Part shown: piece by piece, positions 25,644-31,987 of the stretch | Position numbering within the stretch: the first letter of the stretch is position 1 | Layout: the number at the start of each line of letters is the position of its first letter | NCBI GenBank assembly: GCA_934481385.1 | Contig: CAKSPD010000014.1 | Location: forward strand, 1 to 31,987 | Length of the DNA stretch: 31,987 bases | DNA from: an uncultured Oscillospiraceae bacterium | GTDB lineage: Bacteria > Bacillota > Clostridia > Oscillospirales > Ruminococcaceae | Direction of reading: 5' to 3' | Translations under genes and position numbers: made by a program | The notes under the pieces: model-generated | Told to the model about the DNA's origin: nothing | What the model saw: only the letters and a program-made list of their open reading frames with translations | The model's database searches: none

Positions 25644-27788
25644 TTATGCTTTTACTTTTTTGAGAACTCTGTTTTCATTGTATGGACGTACAAGCATATA
25701 AACCATAAATGCAAATACAAGAACTGCAAACAAAAGACCAACAACGTTTACATCACCTGTAAAGAAAAGTCCGAACTGATAAATCATAAGGGATACTGCA
25801 TATGCAAATGCACACTGATAACCGATAGCAAACATTGTCCACTTAGGACTGTTCATTTCACGCTTGATAGCTCCCATTGCTGCAAAGCAAGGTGCACAGA
25901 GAAGATTGAATACGAGGAATGAATATGCTGAAAGTGCTGTAAAGCTTGATGATACCATACCCCAGATTTCATCACCGTTATCAGAAAGCTCTCCGCCGAA
26001 ATGGAAAAGTGTTCCGAATGTTGCAACAACGTTTTCTTTTGCGATAAGCCCTGTAACTGTTGCTACTGCTGAACGCCAGTTGCCCCAACCGAGAGGTGCA
26101 AACAGAGGTGCGATAACTCCGCCTATCTTTGCGAGAACTGAATTATCCAAATCTTCAATCATACCGAATGAACCATCTTCAACACCGAAGCTCTGTAAGA
26201 ACCAGAGAATGATTGTTGAAAGAAGAATGATTGTTCCTGCCTTCTTGATAAATGACCAGCCTCTTTCCCACATTGAACGGAGAACGTTTCCGACTGTCGG
26301 CATATGATATGAAGGAAGTTCCATTACGAACGGTGCAGGGTCACCGGAGAACATTTTTGTCTTTTTAAGCATAATTCCTGAAACGATGATTGAAAGCATA
26401 CCAACGAAATATGCAGATGTTGCAACCCAGCCGGAATTGTTGAATATTGCACCGGCAATAAGTCCGATAATCGGGAGCTTTGCACCGCAAGGAATAAATG
26501 TTGTTGTCATAATTGTCATTCTGCGGTCACGTTCATTTTCGATTGTACGGCTTGCCATAATTGCAGGAACACCGCAGCCTGTTCCTATAAGCATCGGGAT
26601 AAAGGATTTTCCTGAAAGACCGAACTTTCTGAAAATTCTGTCCATAATAAACGCAATTCTTGCCATATATCCGCAGGATTCAAGGAATGCGAGGAAAATA
26701 AACAATACAAGCATCTGCGGTACAAATCCTAAAACAGCTCCGACACCGCTTATAATACCGTCAACTATAAGACCTGTCAGCCAGTCAGCACAGCCGACAT
26801 TTTCGAGGAAGCTCTGAGCTCCCGGAATTATCCATTCGCCGAAAAATACATCATTTGTCCAGTCCGTCAGCCAGCCACCGACTGTTGTGATTGATACATA
26901 GTAAACTATGAACATTACAACTGCAAATATCGGAAGTGCAAGGAAACGGTTTGTAACAATACTGTCTATCTTATCAGAAACAGTCTTACCACCCTTGTTT
27001 TTCTTTTTAAGGCAGTCTTTTATAATTGTTCCTATGTAGATATATCTTTCATTTGTGATAATGCTTTCGCTGTCATCATCAAGTTCCTTTTCAGCAGCAG
27101 TAATATCAGCTTCAATGTGTGATTTTTTATCTTCCGAAAGGCTGAGTATTTCATAAACCTTTTCATCACGTTCAAAAAGCTTTATTGCATACCATCTCTG
27201 CTGTTCTTCCGGAACATCGTGAAGTACACATTCTTCAATATGTGCCAGTGCATGTTCAACACAGCCACAGAAACTATGCTGAGGAACAGCAGGTATACCT
27301 TTTTTAGCAATTTCAACAGCTTCATTTACTGCTTCATTGATACCTGTTCCTTTCAACGCTGAAATTCCTACAACCTTACAGCCAAGTTCCTTTGCGAGCT
27401 GTTCAGTATTGATTTTATCGCCGTTTTTCTGTACAACGTCTATCATATTTACTGCACAAACAACGGGTATTCCAAGCTCAACAAGCTGAGTTGTAAAATA
27501 TAGGTTTCTTTCGAGGTTTGTTCCGTCAATGATATTAAGAATTGCATTCGGACGTTCTTTTATAAGATAGTTTCTTGCAACCACTTCTTCAAGTGTATAT
27601 GGTGAAAGAGAATATATTCCCGGAAGGTCAGTAATTATTACATCTTTATGACCTTTAAGCCTGCCCTCCTTCTTTTCAACAGTAACTCCAGGCCAGTTTC
27701 CTACGAACTGGTTTGAACCTGTCAGAGCATTAAAAAGTGTCGTTTTACCTGCATTCGGATTTCCTGCAAGTGCAATTTTAATTTCCAT
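25644..27788 (-). CDS. feoB: Ferrous iron transporter FeoB
   Basis: 714 residues, typical for FeoB. The N-terminal G domain has ALAGNPNAGKTTLFNALTG (G1, about 9-16), a DLPG G3 motif (54-57) and NMID (114-117). Helical spacer to about residue 270, then membrane helices and the two Gate regions (FLESCGYMARIAFIMDRIFR with GLSGKSFIPMLIGTGCGVPA, and the later FNLLCAPCFAAMGAIKRE). It transports Fe2+ across the membrane and needs GTP hydrolysis. The start has a GGAAAGG site. It follows two feoA genes. An inverted repeat TTAG-N6-CTAA lies in the 45 bases before its start. Confidence 0.97.
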   Translation of the reverse strand: MEIKIALAGNPNAGKTTLFNALTGSNQFVGNWPGVTVEKKEGRLKGHKDVIITDLPGIYSLSPYTLEEVVARNYLIKERPNAILNIIDGTNLERNLYFTTQLVELGIPVVCAVNMIDVVQKNGDKINTEQLAKELGCKVVGISALKGTGINEAVNEAVEIAKKGIPAVPQHSFCGCVEHALAHIEECVLHDVPEEQQRWYAIKLFERDEKVYEILSLSEDKKSHIEADITAAEKELDDDSESIITNERYIYIGTIIKDCLKKKNKGGKTVSDKIDSIVTNRFLALPIFAVVMFIVYYVSITTVGGWLTDWTNDVFFGEWIIPGAQSFLENVGCADWLTGLIVDGIISGVGAVLGFVPQMLVLFIFLAFLESCGYMARIAFIMDRIFRKFGLSGKSFIPMLIGTGCGVPAIMASRTIENERDRRMTIMTTTFIPCGAKLPIIGLIAGAIFNNSGWVATSAYFVGMLSIIVSGIMLKKTKMFSGDPAPFVMELPSYHMPTVGNVLRSMWERGWSFIKKAGTIILLSTIILWFLQSFGVEDGSFGMIEDLDNSVLAKIGGVIAPLFAPLGWGNWRSAVATVTGLIAKENVVATFGTLFHFGGELSDNGDEIWGMVSSSFTALSAYSFLVFNLLCAPCFAAMGAIKREMNSPKWTMFAIGYQCAFAYAVSLMIYQFGLFFTGDVNVVGLLFAVLVFAFMVYMLVRPYNENRVLKKVKA

Positions 27789-27805
27789 AACAATCCTTTC
27801 CTGAA

Positions 27806-27819
27806 TTAGAGTAGACTAA
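27806..27819. promoter_or_regulatory. Operator-like inverted repeat between feoA and feoB
   Basis: TTAG-N6-CTAA, the same core as the two repeats before the first feoA. It is likely a DtxR/IdeR/MntR-type iron regulator site by analogy with the TTAGG...CCTAA boxes of that family. It lies within the operon, so an internal promoter or a read-through block is possible. Confidence 0.5.
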
Positions 27820-27833
27820 CTCATATTTAAAAA

Positions 27834-28055
27834 TTATTCTGTTTCAATTATTTCAGCATCAGCCTTTCTGAGTGAAAGCTCATATCCCCTTACTGTAATT
27901 TCAACAGGGTCACCAAGAGGTGCAACTTTTCTTATGTAGATTTCTGTACCCTTTGTTATACCCATATCCATAATTCTGCGTTTAACAGCACCTTCGCCAC
28001 TAAGCTTTTTTACTTTTACAGTTGAACCGGGCTTTGCATTTTTGAGTGTCGGCAT
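27834..28055 (-). CDS. feoA: FeoA domain protein
   Basis: 73 residues, one SH3-like FeoA domain: LKNAKPGSTVKVKKLSGEGAVKRRIMDMGITKGTEIYIRK and the ending GDPVEITVRGYELSLRKADAEIIETE. FeoA proteins are cytosolic partners of FeoB and influence iron uptake. It lies 15 bases after the other feoA and 45 before feoB, with a GGGGG ribosome site. Two separate FeoA proteins before one FeoB is common in Clostridia. Here both keep the LGF/MGI-type turn typical of the fold. Confidence 0.95.
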   Translation of the reverse strand: MPTLKNAKPGSTVKVKKLSGEGAVKRRIMDMGITKGTEIYIRKVAPLGDPVEITVRGYELSLRKADAEIIETE

Positions 28056-28070
28056 TTTAAAATATCCCCC

Positions 28071-28283
28071 TTATACAATAATTTTACAAGCCATTTCTTT
28101 TGAAACAGCAACTCTTGAATCTTTGACATTAACAATAACATTACCGCCTATTTCGCTTATAACAGTTACTGTTCCGCCGGTTACAAAACCAAGACTTTCA
28201 AGAAATTTTCTTGTATCAGGGTTTCCGCCGACTTTTTTAATAATATTTTCTGTTCCTGCATCTGCAAGTGTTAACGGAATCAT
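28071..28283 (-). CDS. feoA: FeoA domain protein, first gene of the feo operon
   Basis: 70 residues from the ATG at 28283, which has a perfect AAGGAG ribosome site; an in-frame ATG at 28304 lies within an operator-like repeat and has no ribosome site. The fold pattern is IPLTLADAGTENIIKKVGG, then LESLGFVTGGTVTVISEIGGNVIVNVKDSRVAVSKEMACKIIV, the standard FeoA ending. This one differs clearly from the second FeoA (27834-28055), so the pair is not a recent duplication. It should act with FeoB in ferrous iron uptake. Confidence 0.94.
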   Translation of the reverse strand: MIPLTLADAGTENIIKKVGGNPDTRKFLESLGFVTGGTVTVISEIGGNVIVNVKDSRVAVSKEMACKIIV

Positions 28284-28302
28284 AAAAATACTCCTTTCCT
28301 GC

Positions 28303-28318
28303 ATTAGCTTTTGCTAAT
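28303..28318. promoter_or_regulatory. Operator-like inverted repeat in the feo leader
   Basis: ATTAGC-TTTT-GCTAAT, which contains the TTAG-N6-CTAA core. It overlaps the transcribed leader just before the first feoA. Confidence 0.6.
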
Positions 28319-28333
28319 TTTTAACTGATATGC

Positions 28334-28351
28334 GGTTAGTCCTTGCTAACC
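28334..28351. promoter_or_regulatory. Operator-like inverted repeat at the feo start point
   Basis: GGTTAG-N6-CTAACC, perfect over 6 bp per arm, 8 bases downstream of the -10 box, so a bound repressor would block transcription start. The core resembles iron- and manganese-dependent DtxR-family boxes. Confidence 0.68.
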
Positions 28352-28358
28352 TTAAATT

Positions 28359-28387
28359 ATTATAATACCCTTTTTGTAATATGTCAA
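28359..28387 (-). promoter_or_regulatory. Promoter of the feo operon
   Basis: Minus strand: TTGACA (28382-28387), 17-base spacer, TATAAT (28359-28364). Perfect consensus, with operators immediately downstream. Confidence 0.9.
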
Positions 28388-28576
28388 GAGGGTTTTCATA
28401 TTTTTACATTCTGTTTTTTTACTTTCGTTTAATTTATACAGTCTTTTTAGTTAGCACTGTATAACTGCTTGTGATATTAAACAAATACTTTTTAATTGTT
28501 GACTTTTTAATTTTTATTTACCATAATAAATTGCCGAAACATTACTATCAGTATAATTTAATCATAAATCTGATTT

Positions 28577-29101
28577 TTATCTGGAGTAAAATGATAAAAC
28601 TTCCTTAAAATATGATTCCAACGGTAAAGTTGCACCGGAATGTTTACCGTCTGGAACGACTCTGAATCGTGAATTAGCAAGTAATTTCTTTGTAAATGTA
28701 TGATTTGTGATTATTTCGTCCTCTGCCCCTATAATACAGCTTACCATATTGCTGTCCAGTTTTGAGAGTTTGCCGAACAGGTATATTAATGGCTGAACAG
28801 GTCTTGTATAATTCAATTCCGGAAGAATTAAAAACGGCATCAGACTTGGGTTTATCAGAATTGCAGGTAAATGCATTTCTGTACAAAGAAGTGTTGCAAA
28901 AAATCCGCCGAAACTTGTTCCAACAACAATATCTGGTTTATGTTTTGCAGTAGTTTCTTTCAGAAATTCCAGAATTTTTACCGGATTTTCCTCATCATAA
29001 TCAAGCTGAGGTGAAATTATTTCACAGTTCAGTTTTTGCAATGCAGTATATGCACTGTTTTCTGAACTTCCATGATAACCATGAATATTCAGTATTTTCA
29101 T
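28577..29101 (-). CDS. YqiA-like alpha/beta hydrolase (UPF0227 type esterase)
   Basis: 174 residues. The start MKILNIHGYHGSSENSAY gives the oxyanion-side HG motif; VVGTSFGGFFATLL is the nucleophile elbow (Gly-Thr-Ser-Phe-Gly-Gly). IIGAEDEII holds the acid and VPDGKHSG the histidine of the triad. Length and pattern match the small YqiA esterase family, whose members cleave short acyl esters in vitro; the natural substrate is not known. It is a single gene starting just after a GGAGGATAAT site. The stretch 28388-28576 between it and the feo promoter holds AT-rich sequence in which I see no gene. Confidence 0.86.
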   Translation of the reverse strand: MKILNIHGYHGSSENSAYTALQKLNCEIISPQLDYDEENPVKILEFLKETTAKHKPDIVVGTSFGGFFATLLCTEMHLPAILINPSLMPFLILPELNYTRPVQPLIYLFGKLSKLDSNMVSCIIGAEDEIITNHTFTKKLLANSRFRVVPDGKHSGATLPLESYFKEVLSFYSR

Positions 29102-29229
29102 ATTATCCTCCTATCCCCTATAAAACTGAATATTATTTCTTATATTATATCATAATTTTCAGAATTTGTAAAGAACTGAAATGCAATTTAACAGGTCAAC
29201 AATTTTTTGTTTGTACGTTTATACTGAAC

Positions 29230-29420
29230 TTAAGAAACAAAGTTCAGTGCAGTTTTACGCAGAATATTGAAATTAAATAGAACATTGTCTTTTCTCGCTT
29301 TCAAAGTGTCCTTATGAAAAACAATATTAAGACACCAATGAAACTGGTTTTCAATAGACCAATGCATTCTTATAAAATCAGTAAATGTTTCAAGATTCTT
29401 GGTATGCTTAAAAATTTGTT
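29230..29420 (-). pseudogene. Transposase C-terminal remnant (ISAs1-like)
   Basis: Read on the minus strand, a short open stretch ends at the TAA 29230-29232. It contains FIRMHWSIENQFHWCLNIVF and NILRKTALNF, matching the C-terminal HWxIENxLHWxLDVxF and NFxxLRKxALN pattern of ISAs1-family DDE transposases. A TGA stop interrupts the frame just upstream and no N-terminal part is present, so it is a dead fragment. It accounts for part of the 448-base gap 29102-29549. The rest of that gap is AT-rich and shows nothing I can assign. Confidence 0.8.
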
Positions 29421-29549
29421 TGACATTGAAATTTCAAAATTGCATATTACTACTAAAAAAACTGAAAGATATACAGTCAATTTATAGGCAGCATTTATTA
29501 AGCATTTCATTTCTGTATTTTGTTTTCATATCTTCAAGTCACATTCAAT

Positions 29550-29744
29550 CTAACTTGCAAGCCAATCAATGCAATATTTATCATCTGCTGTTTTCATAAC
29601 AACAGTATCAACAAATGAAAAACTGCCATCGCCGATTCCTTCTGTTAAAAGTTTACCGTCTGCAAGGTAAAGATACATTTCCTTACCGTTCCAACCGCTT
29701 CTTGCAACCCTTTTACCCTCTTTGAGAGCTTTTTTTCTCACCAC
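29550..29744 (-). pseudogene. DUF2829 (Tad2-like) protein, probably truncated
   Basis: 64 residues as read from a GTG. The core pattern KEGKRVARSGWNGKEMYLYL, then VVMKTADDKYCIDWLAS, fits DUF2829, whose phage members include Tad2, a protein that sequesters the Thoeris signal molecule. Family proteins usually continue after WLAS with about ten more residues (Q-x-D-M-L-x-x-D-W) and begin with a short helix. Here a TAG follows WLAS at once, and the upstream helix is missing because an in-frame TAA occurs 3 codons before. The GTG has poor ribosome-site spacing. I therefore call it a broken gene, but a short functional version is possible. Confidence 0.65.
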
Positions 29745-29752
29745 CTTTTAAG

Positions 29753-29786
29753 GCATAAGAAAACGCCCTTTTAAGAGCGTTTTATT
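29753..29786 (-). terminator. Terminator hairpin, copy 1 of a duplicated unit
   Basis: Minus strand: AAAACGCTCTT pairs with AAGGGCGTTTT, then CTTAT. It follows the 79-residue gene directly. Its sister copy at 30055-30088 keeps the pairing with different bases. Confidence 0.75.
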
Positions 29787-29787
29787 A

Positions 29788-30027
29788 TTATTTTAATCGC
29801 GATAAAGGTATTATTTTTTCGTTTTCTATTTTCATATTTATTGCCATATGAAAAGGTATTTTTTCGTAATTCCCATTTTCTTTATAAATTCTTAAAAGTG
29901 GCACTCCCGGAACAGAATATGTAAAAAAGTAACTTATATCATCTTCACGACAAAAACAAGTATCATATTTTTTATATTCTTTTATCTTTTTGGCTATTCC
30001 ATAAGCTTCTTTTGCGGTTTTAATCAT
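29788..30027 (-). CDS. Unknown small protein (79 residues)
   Basis: 79 residues with a good GAAGGTG ribosome site before ATG. The N-terminal part is helical and lysine-rich (AKEAYGIAKKIKEYKKYD), followed by DTCFCREDDISYFFTYSVPGVPLLRIYKENGNYEKIPFHMAIN, which looks like a beta-hairpin sheet. No signal peptide or membrane helix. I recognise no family. It is flanked on both sides by copies of the same terminator-like hairpin and lies in a run of small genes after a toxin- or phage-like tail fragment, so an immunity-type role is conceivable but unproven. Confidence 0.6.
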   Translation of the reverse strand: MIKTAKEAYGIAKKIKEYKKYDTCFCREDDISYFFTYSVPGVPLLRIYKENGNYEKIPFHMAINMKIENEKIIPLSRLK

Positions 30028-30054
30028 TCAATCACCTTCTCGCAACATTCAAGG

Positions 30055-30088
30055 CATAAGAAAACACCCTTTTAAGAATGTTTTATTA
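30055..30088 (-). terminator. Terminator hairpin, copy 2 of the duplicated unit
   Basis: Minus strand: AAAACATTCTT pairs with AAGGGTGTTTT, then CTTAT, after the stop of the 52-residue gene. Differences from copy 1 keep base pairs (GC to AU, CG to UG). Confidence 0.75.
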
Positions 30089-30092
30089 TAGT

Positions 30093-30251
30093 TTAATCAA
30101 ACCTATGTTTATTAGAAGACTCTATTTCTTTTTTTAATTTTTCAAATATTTTTTGTTCTTCTTCTGTGAAAACAACCTCATCTTCAGGTATAACACTTCC
30201 TGGTATAAATTTTATTTTTCCCATTAATTCTTTTGGAATAAAAGGTAACAT
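30093..30251 (-). CDS. Unknown small acidic protein (52 residues)
   Basis: 52 residues from ATG 30249-30251 to TAA 30093-30095. Sequence style: MLPFIPKELMGKIKFIPGSV, then an acidic helix, EDEVVFTEEEQKIFEKLKKEIE. Upstream is GGGAAA, a weak ribosome site. The start lies one base after the TAG that ends the remnant frame at 30253-30372 (TAGTATG), consistent with coupling to that lost gene. No family recognised. A short terminator-like hairpin follows 5 bases downstream. Confidence 0.5.
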   Translation of the reverse strand: MLPFIPKELMGKIKFIPGSVIPEDEVVFTEEEQKIFEKLKKEIESSNKHRFD

Positions 30252-30252
30252 A

Positions 30253-30372
30253 CTAAATTTCCCACTTTCTTTTTAATATTCTTTTTGTTTCGTTGACAAG
30301 TTTATTATCGGCTGTACTTGAATATGTTTCTGCCACAAATTCAACAGGATTTTCAACGGCATATTTTACAGC
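30253..30372 (-). pseudogene. C-terminal remnant of a phage- or toxin-type protein
   Basis: Minus strand, about 39 codons open between a TAA (30373-30375) and TAG (30253-30255). The translation has YAVENPVEFVAETYSS, which resembles the NPxEFFAExF ending common at the C-terminus of phage-associated and secreted metallopeptidase-like toxins, then KRILKRKWEI. There is no start codon, so it is a fragment. Family assignment is tentative. Confidence 0.35.
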
Positions 30373-30454
30373 TTACGACTCAGTCATTGGGCTTTATATG
30401 GCAGAAATTTATATTGTTACAATAAAGGAACAGGCAAGAAATTCAGATATAATA

Positions 30455-30489
30455 GTTATTTAAATGGGTGTCAATAACATTTAAATAAC
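30455..30489. repeat. Perfect 12-bp inverted repeat
   Basis: GTTATTTAAATG (30455-30466) and CATTTAAATAAC (30478-30489), 11-base spacer. It lies in a 173-base stretch without genes between the toxin-like remnant and the Lgt-like gene. There is no T-run of note, so more likely a site or a relic of a mobile element end than a terminator. Confidence 0.6.
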
Positions 30490-30545
30490 TTGAAATCTGA
30501 TAATTATATAGGTGTATATATTAGATTATATTTTAAATACGTTCA

Positions 30546-31259
30546 TTAGAAAATACCTAATTTTTTAATTATCCGTTTTGAAAAAATTGCAATTATCACA
30601 AGTATTATACAAAAAATTTGATTTAATGATATTAACTGTCCATTATGAGATTCTCTGAGAAAATCAAGAAGTAATTTTGAAAGTGCAGATACTATAAATT
30701 CTATCTGTATAATATTTTTTGACTTATATCTGTAAAGAAACATTCCGATAACGAAAATCAGGAAAAATATTATTGACTCTACAAGCTGGACAGGAAAGAC
30801 ATTATATTCAGGTATATTTCCATGTCCAGTATAATATACACTGAAAATTCCTCTGTATTTTATTCCATAACAACAGCCTGCCAAAAAACAACCTGTTTTT
30901 GATAAAGCATACATAAGAGGAAGAACAAGGGTGCAGTTCTGAAACATAATTTTCATATCTTTTTTATTGTGATTGATTATACTCATCACAAGCACAGCCA
31001 GATACATTCCAATCAAACCACCAATTGAAGAAAGTCCATAATATCTGAATCCTGATGTTATATAAGCCATACATATTCCGCAGAATATGCTCATCATAGG
31101 TGAAAGAAGTATTGTATAACCAGCAACATTTTTTCTTATTCCGTTTTTGATATTTAAAATATACATCACAACATTTCCAAAAAAGAGTGAAAGAAGTATC
31201 ATTACTGCATATGGCGGAATAAGAGAATAATTATTATTTATATTAAAAGTAAAATTCAT
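30546..31259 (-). CDS. Lgt-like membrane protein (divergent paralogue of prolipoprotein diacylglyceryl transferase)
   Basis: 237 residues from the ATG at 31259, which shares bases with the upstream stop (TAATG); a longer frame from 31298 would overlap that gene by 40 bases. Six or seven hydrophobic helices. The Lgt-like parts are SIGGLIGMYLAV (78-89), KTGCFLAGCCYG (121-132), FPVQLVESIIFFLI (155-168) and LLLDFLRE (197-204). True Lgt carries HGGLxG and RxGNFxxGE; here the His is Ile, the Arg is Lys and the Asn is Cys, and two extra cysteines appear. The catalytic residues for lipoprotein acylation are therefore largely absent. It probably has another membrane function. Confidence 0.75.
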   Translation of the reverse strand: MNFTFNINNNYSLIPPYAVMILLSLFFGNVVMYILNIKNGIRKNVAGYTILLSPMMSIFCGICMAYITSGFRYYGLSSIGGLIGMYLAVLVMSIINHNKKDMKIMFQNCTLVLPLMYALSKTGCFLAGCCYGIKYRGIFSVYYTGHGNIPEYNVFPVQLVESIIFFLIFVIGMFLYRYKSKNIIQIEFIVSALSKLLLDFLRESHNGQLISLNQIFCIILVIIAIFSKRIIKKLGIF

Positions 31260-31708
31260 TATCCTATTTTTCCGCACCCTTCTGCTGTGGAACAACATGA
31301 ATCTATACAGCTCTCTGTGAAATTTGAACAGGCTATTATTAAGGCTGTAATAAGAATAATAAGAATTACAGTCAATATTATATATATTATCATAATAATT
31401 TTACTTAATTTATTTTCCGGAAATTTTATTCTGACTGCAATAAGAATTATAACTGATATAATAAAACATGCTCCAAAACCTAACGGAATATCAGAATAAT
31501 TCATGATTGATATTATTGAACCCGCATTTGTTACAATTATAAGAAAAAGTGAACAAATTGTCATAAAATCTGCAATTTTCTTATTTCTTTCAAATACAAT
31601 ATTCTTTTTGCCTGAATTATTTTCTATATAAAAATATTCCTCATCAGTAAGATAATGACACCATTCATCATTGTTTGTTACTTTTATAAAATTATATTTT
31701 TCAGACAT
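31259..31708 (-). CDS. Three-helix membrane protein with a Cys-rich tail, unknown
   Basis: 149 residues. A polar N-terminus of about 45 residues (EWCHYLTDEEYFYIENNSGKK) is followed by three predicted membrane helices (about 47-68, 76-93, 103-127). The C-terminal tail of about 22 residues has five cysteines (127, 134, 138, 139, 145) and contains CIDSCCSTAEGC. There is no secretion signal. The start ATG overlaps the preceding 40-codon frame, with only a weak ribosome site (GATG), which suggests translational coupling. Its stop overlaps the start of the Lgt-like gene. I recognise no family. Confidence 0.62.
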   Translation of the reverse strand: MSEKYNFIKVTNNDEWCHYLTDEEYFYIENNSGKKNIVFERNKKIADFMTICSLFLIIVTNAGSIISIMNYSDIPLGFGACFIISVIILIAVRIKFPENKLSKIIMIIYIILTVILIILITALIIACSNFTESCIDSCCSTAEGCGKIG

Positions 31709-31806
31709 TTCATCACTAAGTTTTTTGATGTGAAAATAACTGGTTTGCCATTAAATTCTCCTAAACGGCATTTTTTGATACCATAGTAATTTATATTCAT
31801 CTTCAT
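31684..31806 (-). CDS. Possible 40-residue protein at the head of the membrane operon
   Basis: 40 codons from ATG 31804-31806 to TAA 31684-31686, with a strong TTAGGAGAAA ribosome site, overlapping the 149-residue gene by 25 bases. The translation begins MKMNINYYGIKKC and continues RLGEFNGKPVIFTSKN, positively charged and without a signal peptide. It could be a real small protein or a translated leader that brings ribosomes to the next start. Confidence 0.5.
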   Translation of the reverse strand: MKMNINYYGIKKCRLGEFNGKPVIFTSKNLVMKCLKNIIL

Positions 31807-31836
31807 TTTCTCCTAATAGTAATATTCTATAAATTT

Positions 31837-31865
31837 ATTATAACAAGTAAAAATAAAAAAGTCAA
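31837..31865 (-). promoter_or_regulatory. Promoter of the small membrane operon
   Basis: Minus strand: TTGACT (31860-31865), 17 bases, TATAAT (31837-31842), about 30 bases before the 40-codon frame. Confidence 0.82.
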
Positions 31866-31987
31866 TTAAGATTGGTTTTTAAATTGTATTGGGCAACAGC
31901 ATTTACTTTTTTGCAGACTGTCCGAAAACTAGAGCCTGTTGACACTATTTTAGCCACGTGAAGATGCACACGATTTGAACGAATGAC
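31866..31987. other. Right-hand edge, no gene recognised
   Basis: About 120 bases outside the promoter, somewhat less AT-rich than the neighbourhood. A short minus-strand segment (GGCTCTAGTTTTCGGACAGT) has the look of a mobile-element end, but nothing was identified and the window stops here. Confidence 0.3.

Noticed and set aside
28495..28530. Plus-strand promoter-like boxes (TTGACT, CATAAT) upstream of no gene
   Set aside because: No plus-strand gene follows and the region is so AT-rich that such boxes are expected by chance.
1..31987. CRISPR array, tRNA or rRNA genes
   Set aside because: No spaced direct-repeat array and no tRNA or rRNA-like segment was seen on either strand.
31866..31987. 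Insertion sequence end at the right edge
   Set aside because: A short IS-like phrase only; no inverted repeat pair or transposase in the window to support it.

Overview
The window looks like chromosome from a low-GC, Gram-positive anaerobe of the Clostridia, most like a Ruminococcus-type gut or rumen bacterium. This is inferred from AT-rich coding, strong GGAG-type ribosome sites, near-consensus TTGACA-N17-TATAAT promoters, T-box and cobalamin riboswitch control, a carboxyspermidine branch for polyamines, and FeoA/FeoA/FeoB with a short Cys-rich partner. No plasmid, rRNA, tRNA or CRISPR feature was seen.

Layout. Positions 1-3600 (minus strand) hold a cobalamin-riboswitch operon: a surface-anchored CbiK-type chelatase fused to two NEAT-like domains, a binding lipoprotein, and the start of a FecCD-type permease cut by the window edge. 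Positions 3660-7445 (minus) hold a MATE exporter and a large solute-binding lipoprotein. Positions 7557-16858 (plus) form a polyamine locus: promoter, structured leader with terminator, speD, an arginine decarboxylase-type gene, a YwqG-like gene, a small PAS protein, speE, agmatinase-type speB, a carboxyspermidine dehydrogenase-type gene, an unknown gene, nspC-type decarboxylase and a PARG/macrodomain-like gene. An AraC regulator (16862-17713, minus) converges on it. Positions 17746-24582 (minus) are a complete trpEGDCFBA operon behind a tryptophan T-box. Positions 24623-25470 (plus) hold a lone ThiF/MoeB-like E1 enzyme. Positions 25479-28387 (minus) are the feoA-feoA-feoB-small protein operon with three matching operator-like inverted repeats. 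Positions 28577-29101 (minus) encode a YqiA-like esterase. From 29230 on, the DNA is accessory and decayed: a transposase tail, a truncated DUF2829 (Tad2-like) gene, small unknown genes separated by duplicated terminators, a toxin or phage tail-end remnant, and a three-gene membrane operon with an Lgt-like paralogue.

How the genes work together. The polyamine locus encodes two ways of adding an aminopropyl group: AdoMet-dependent (SpeD plus SpeE) and aspartate-semialdehyde-dependent (carboxyspermidine dehydrogenase plus decarboxylase). Both can be fed by arginine through agmatine. The leader before speD carries two stacked hairpins, an intrinsic terminator and a possible antiterminator pairing, so I regard it as the best candidate for an undescribed regulatory element. 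The CbiK fusion and its ABC transporter suggest tetrapyrrole or cobalt handling at the cell surface under B12 control. All functions are read from sequence motifs and gene context; no database search was run.
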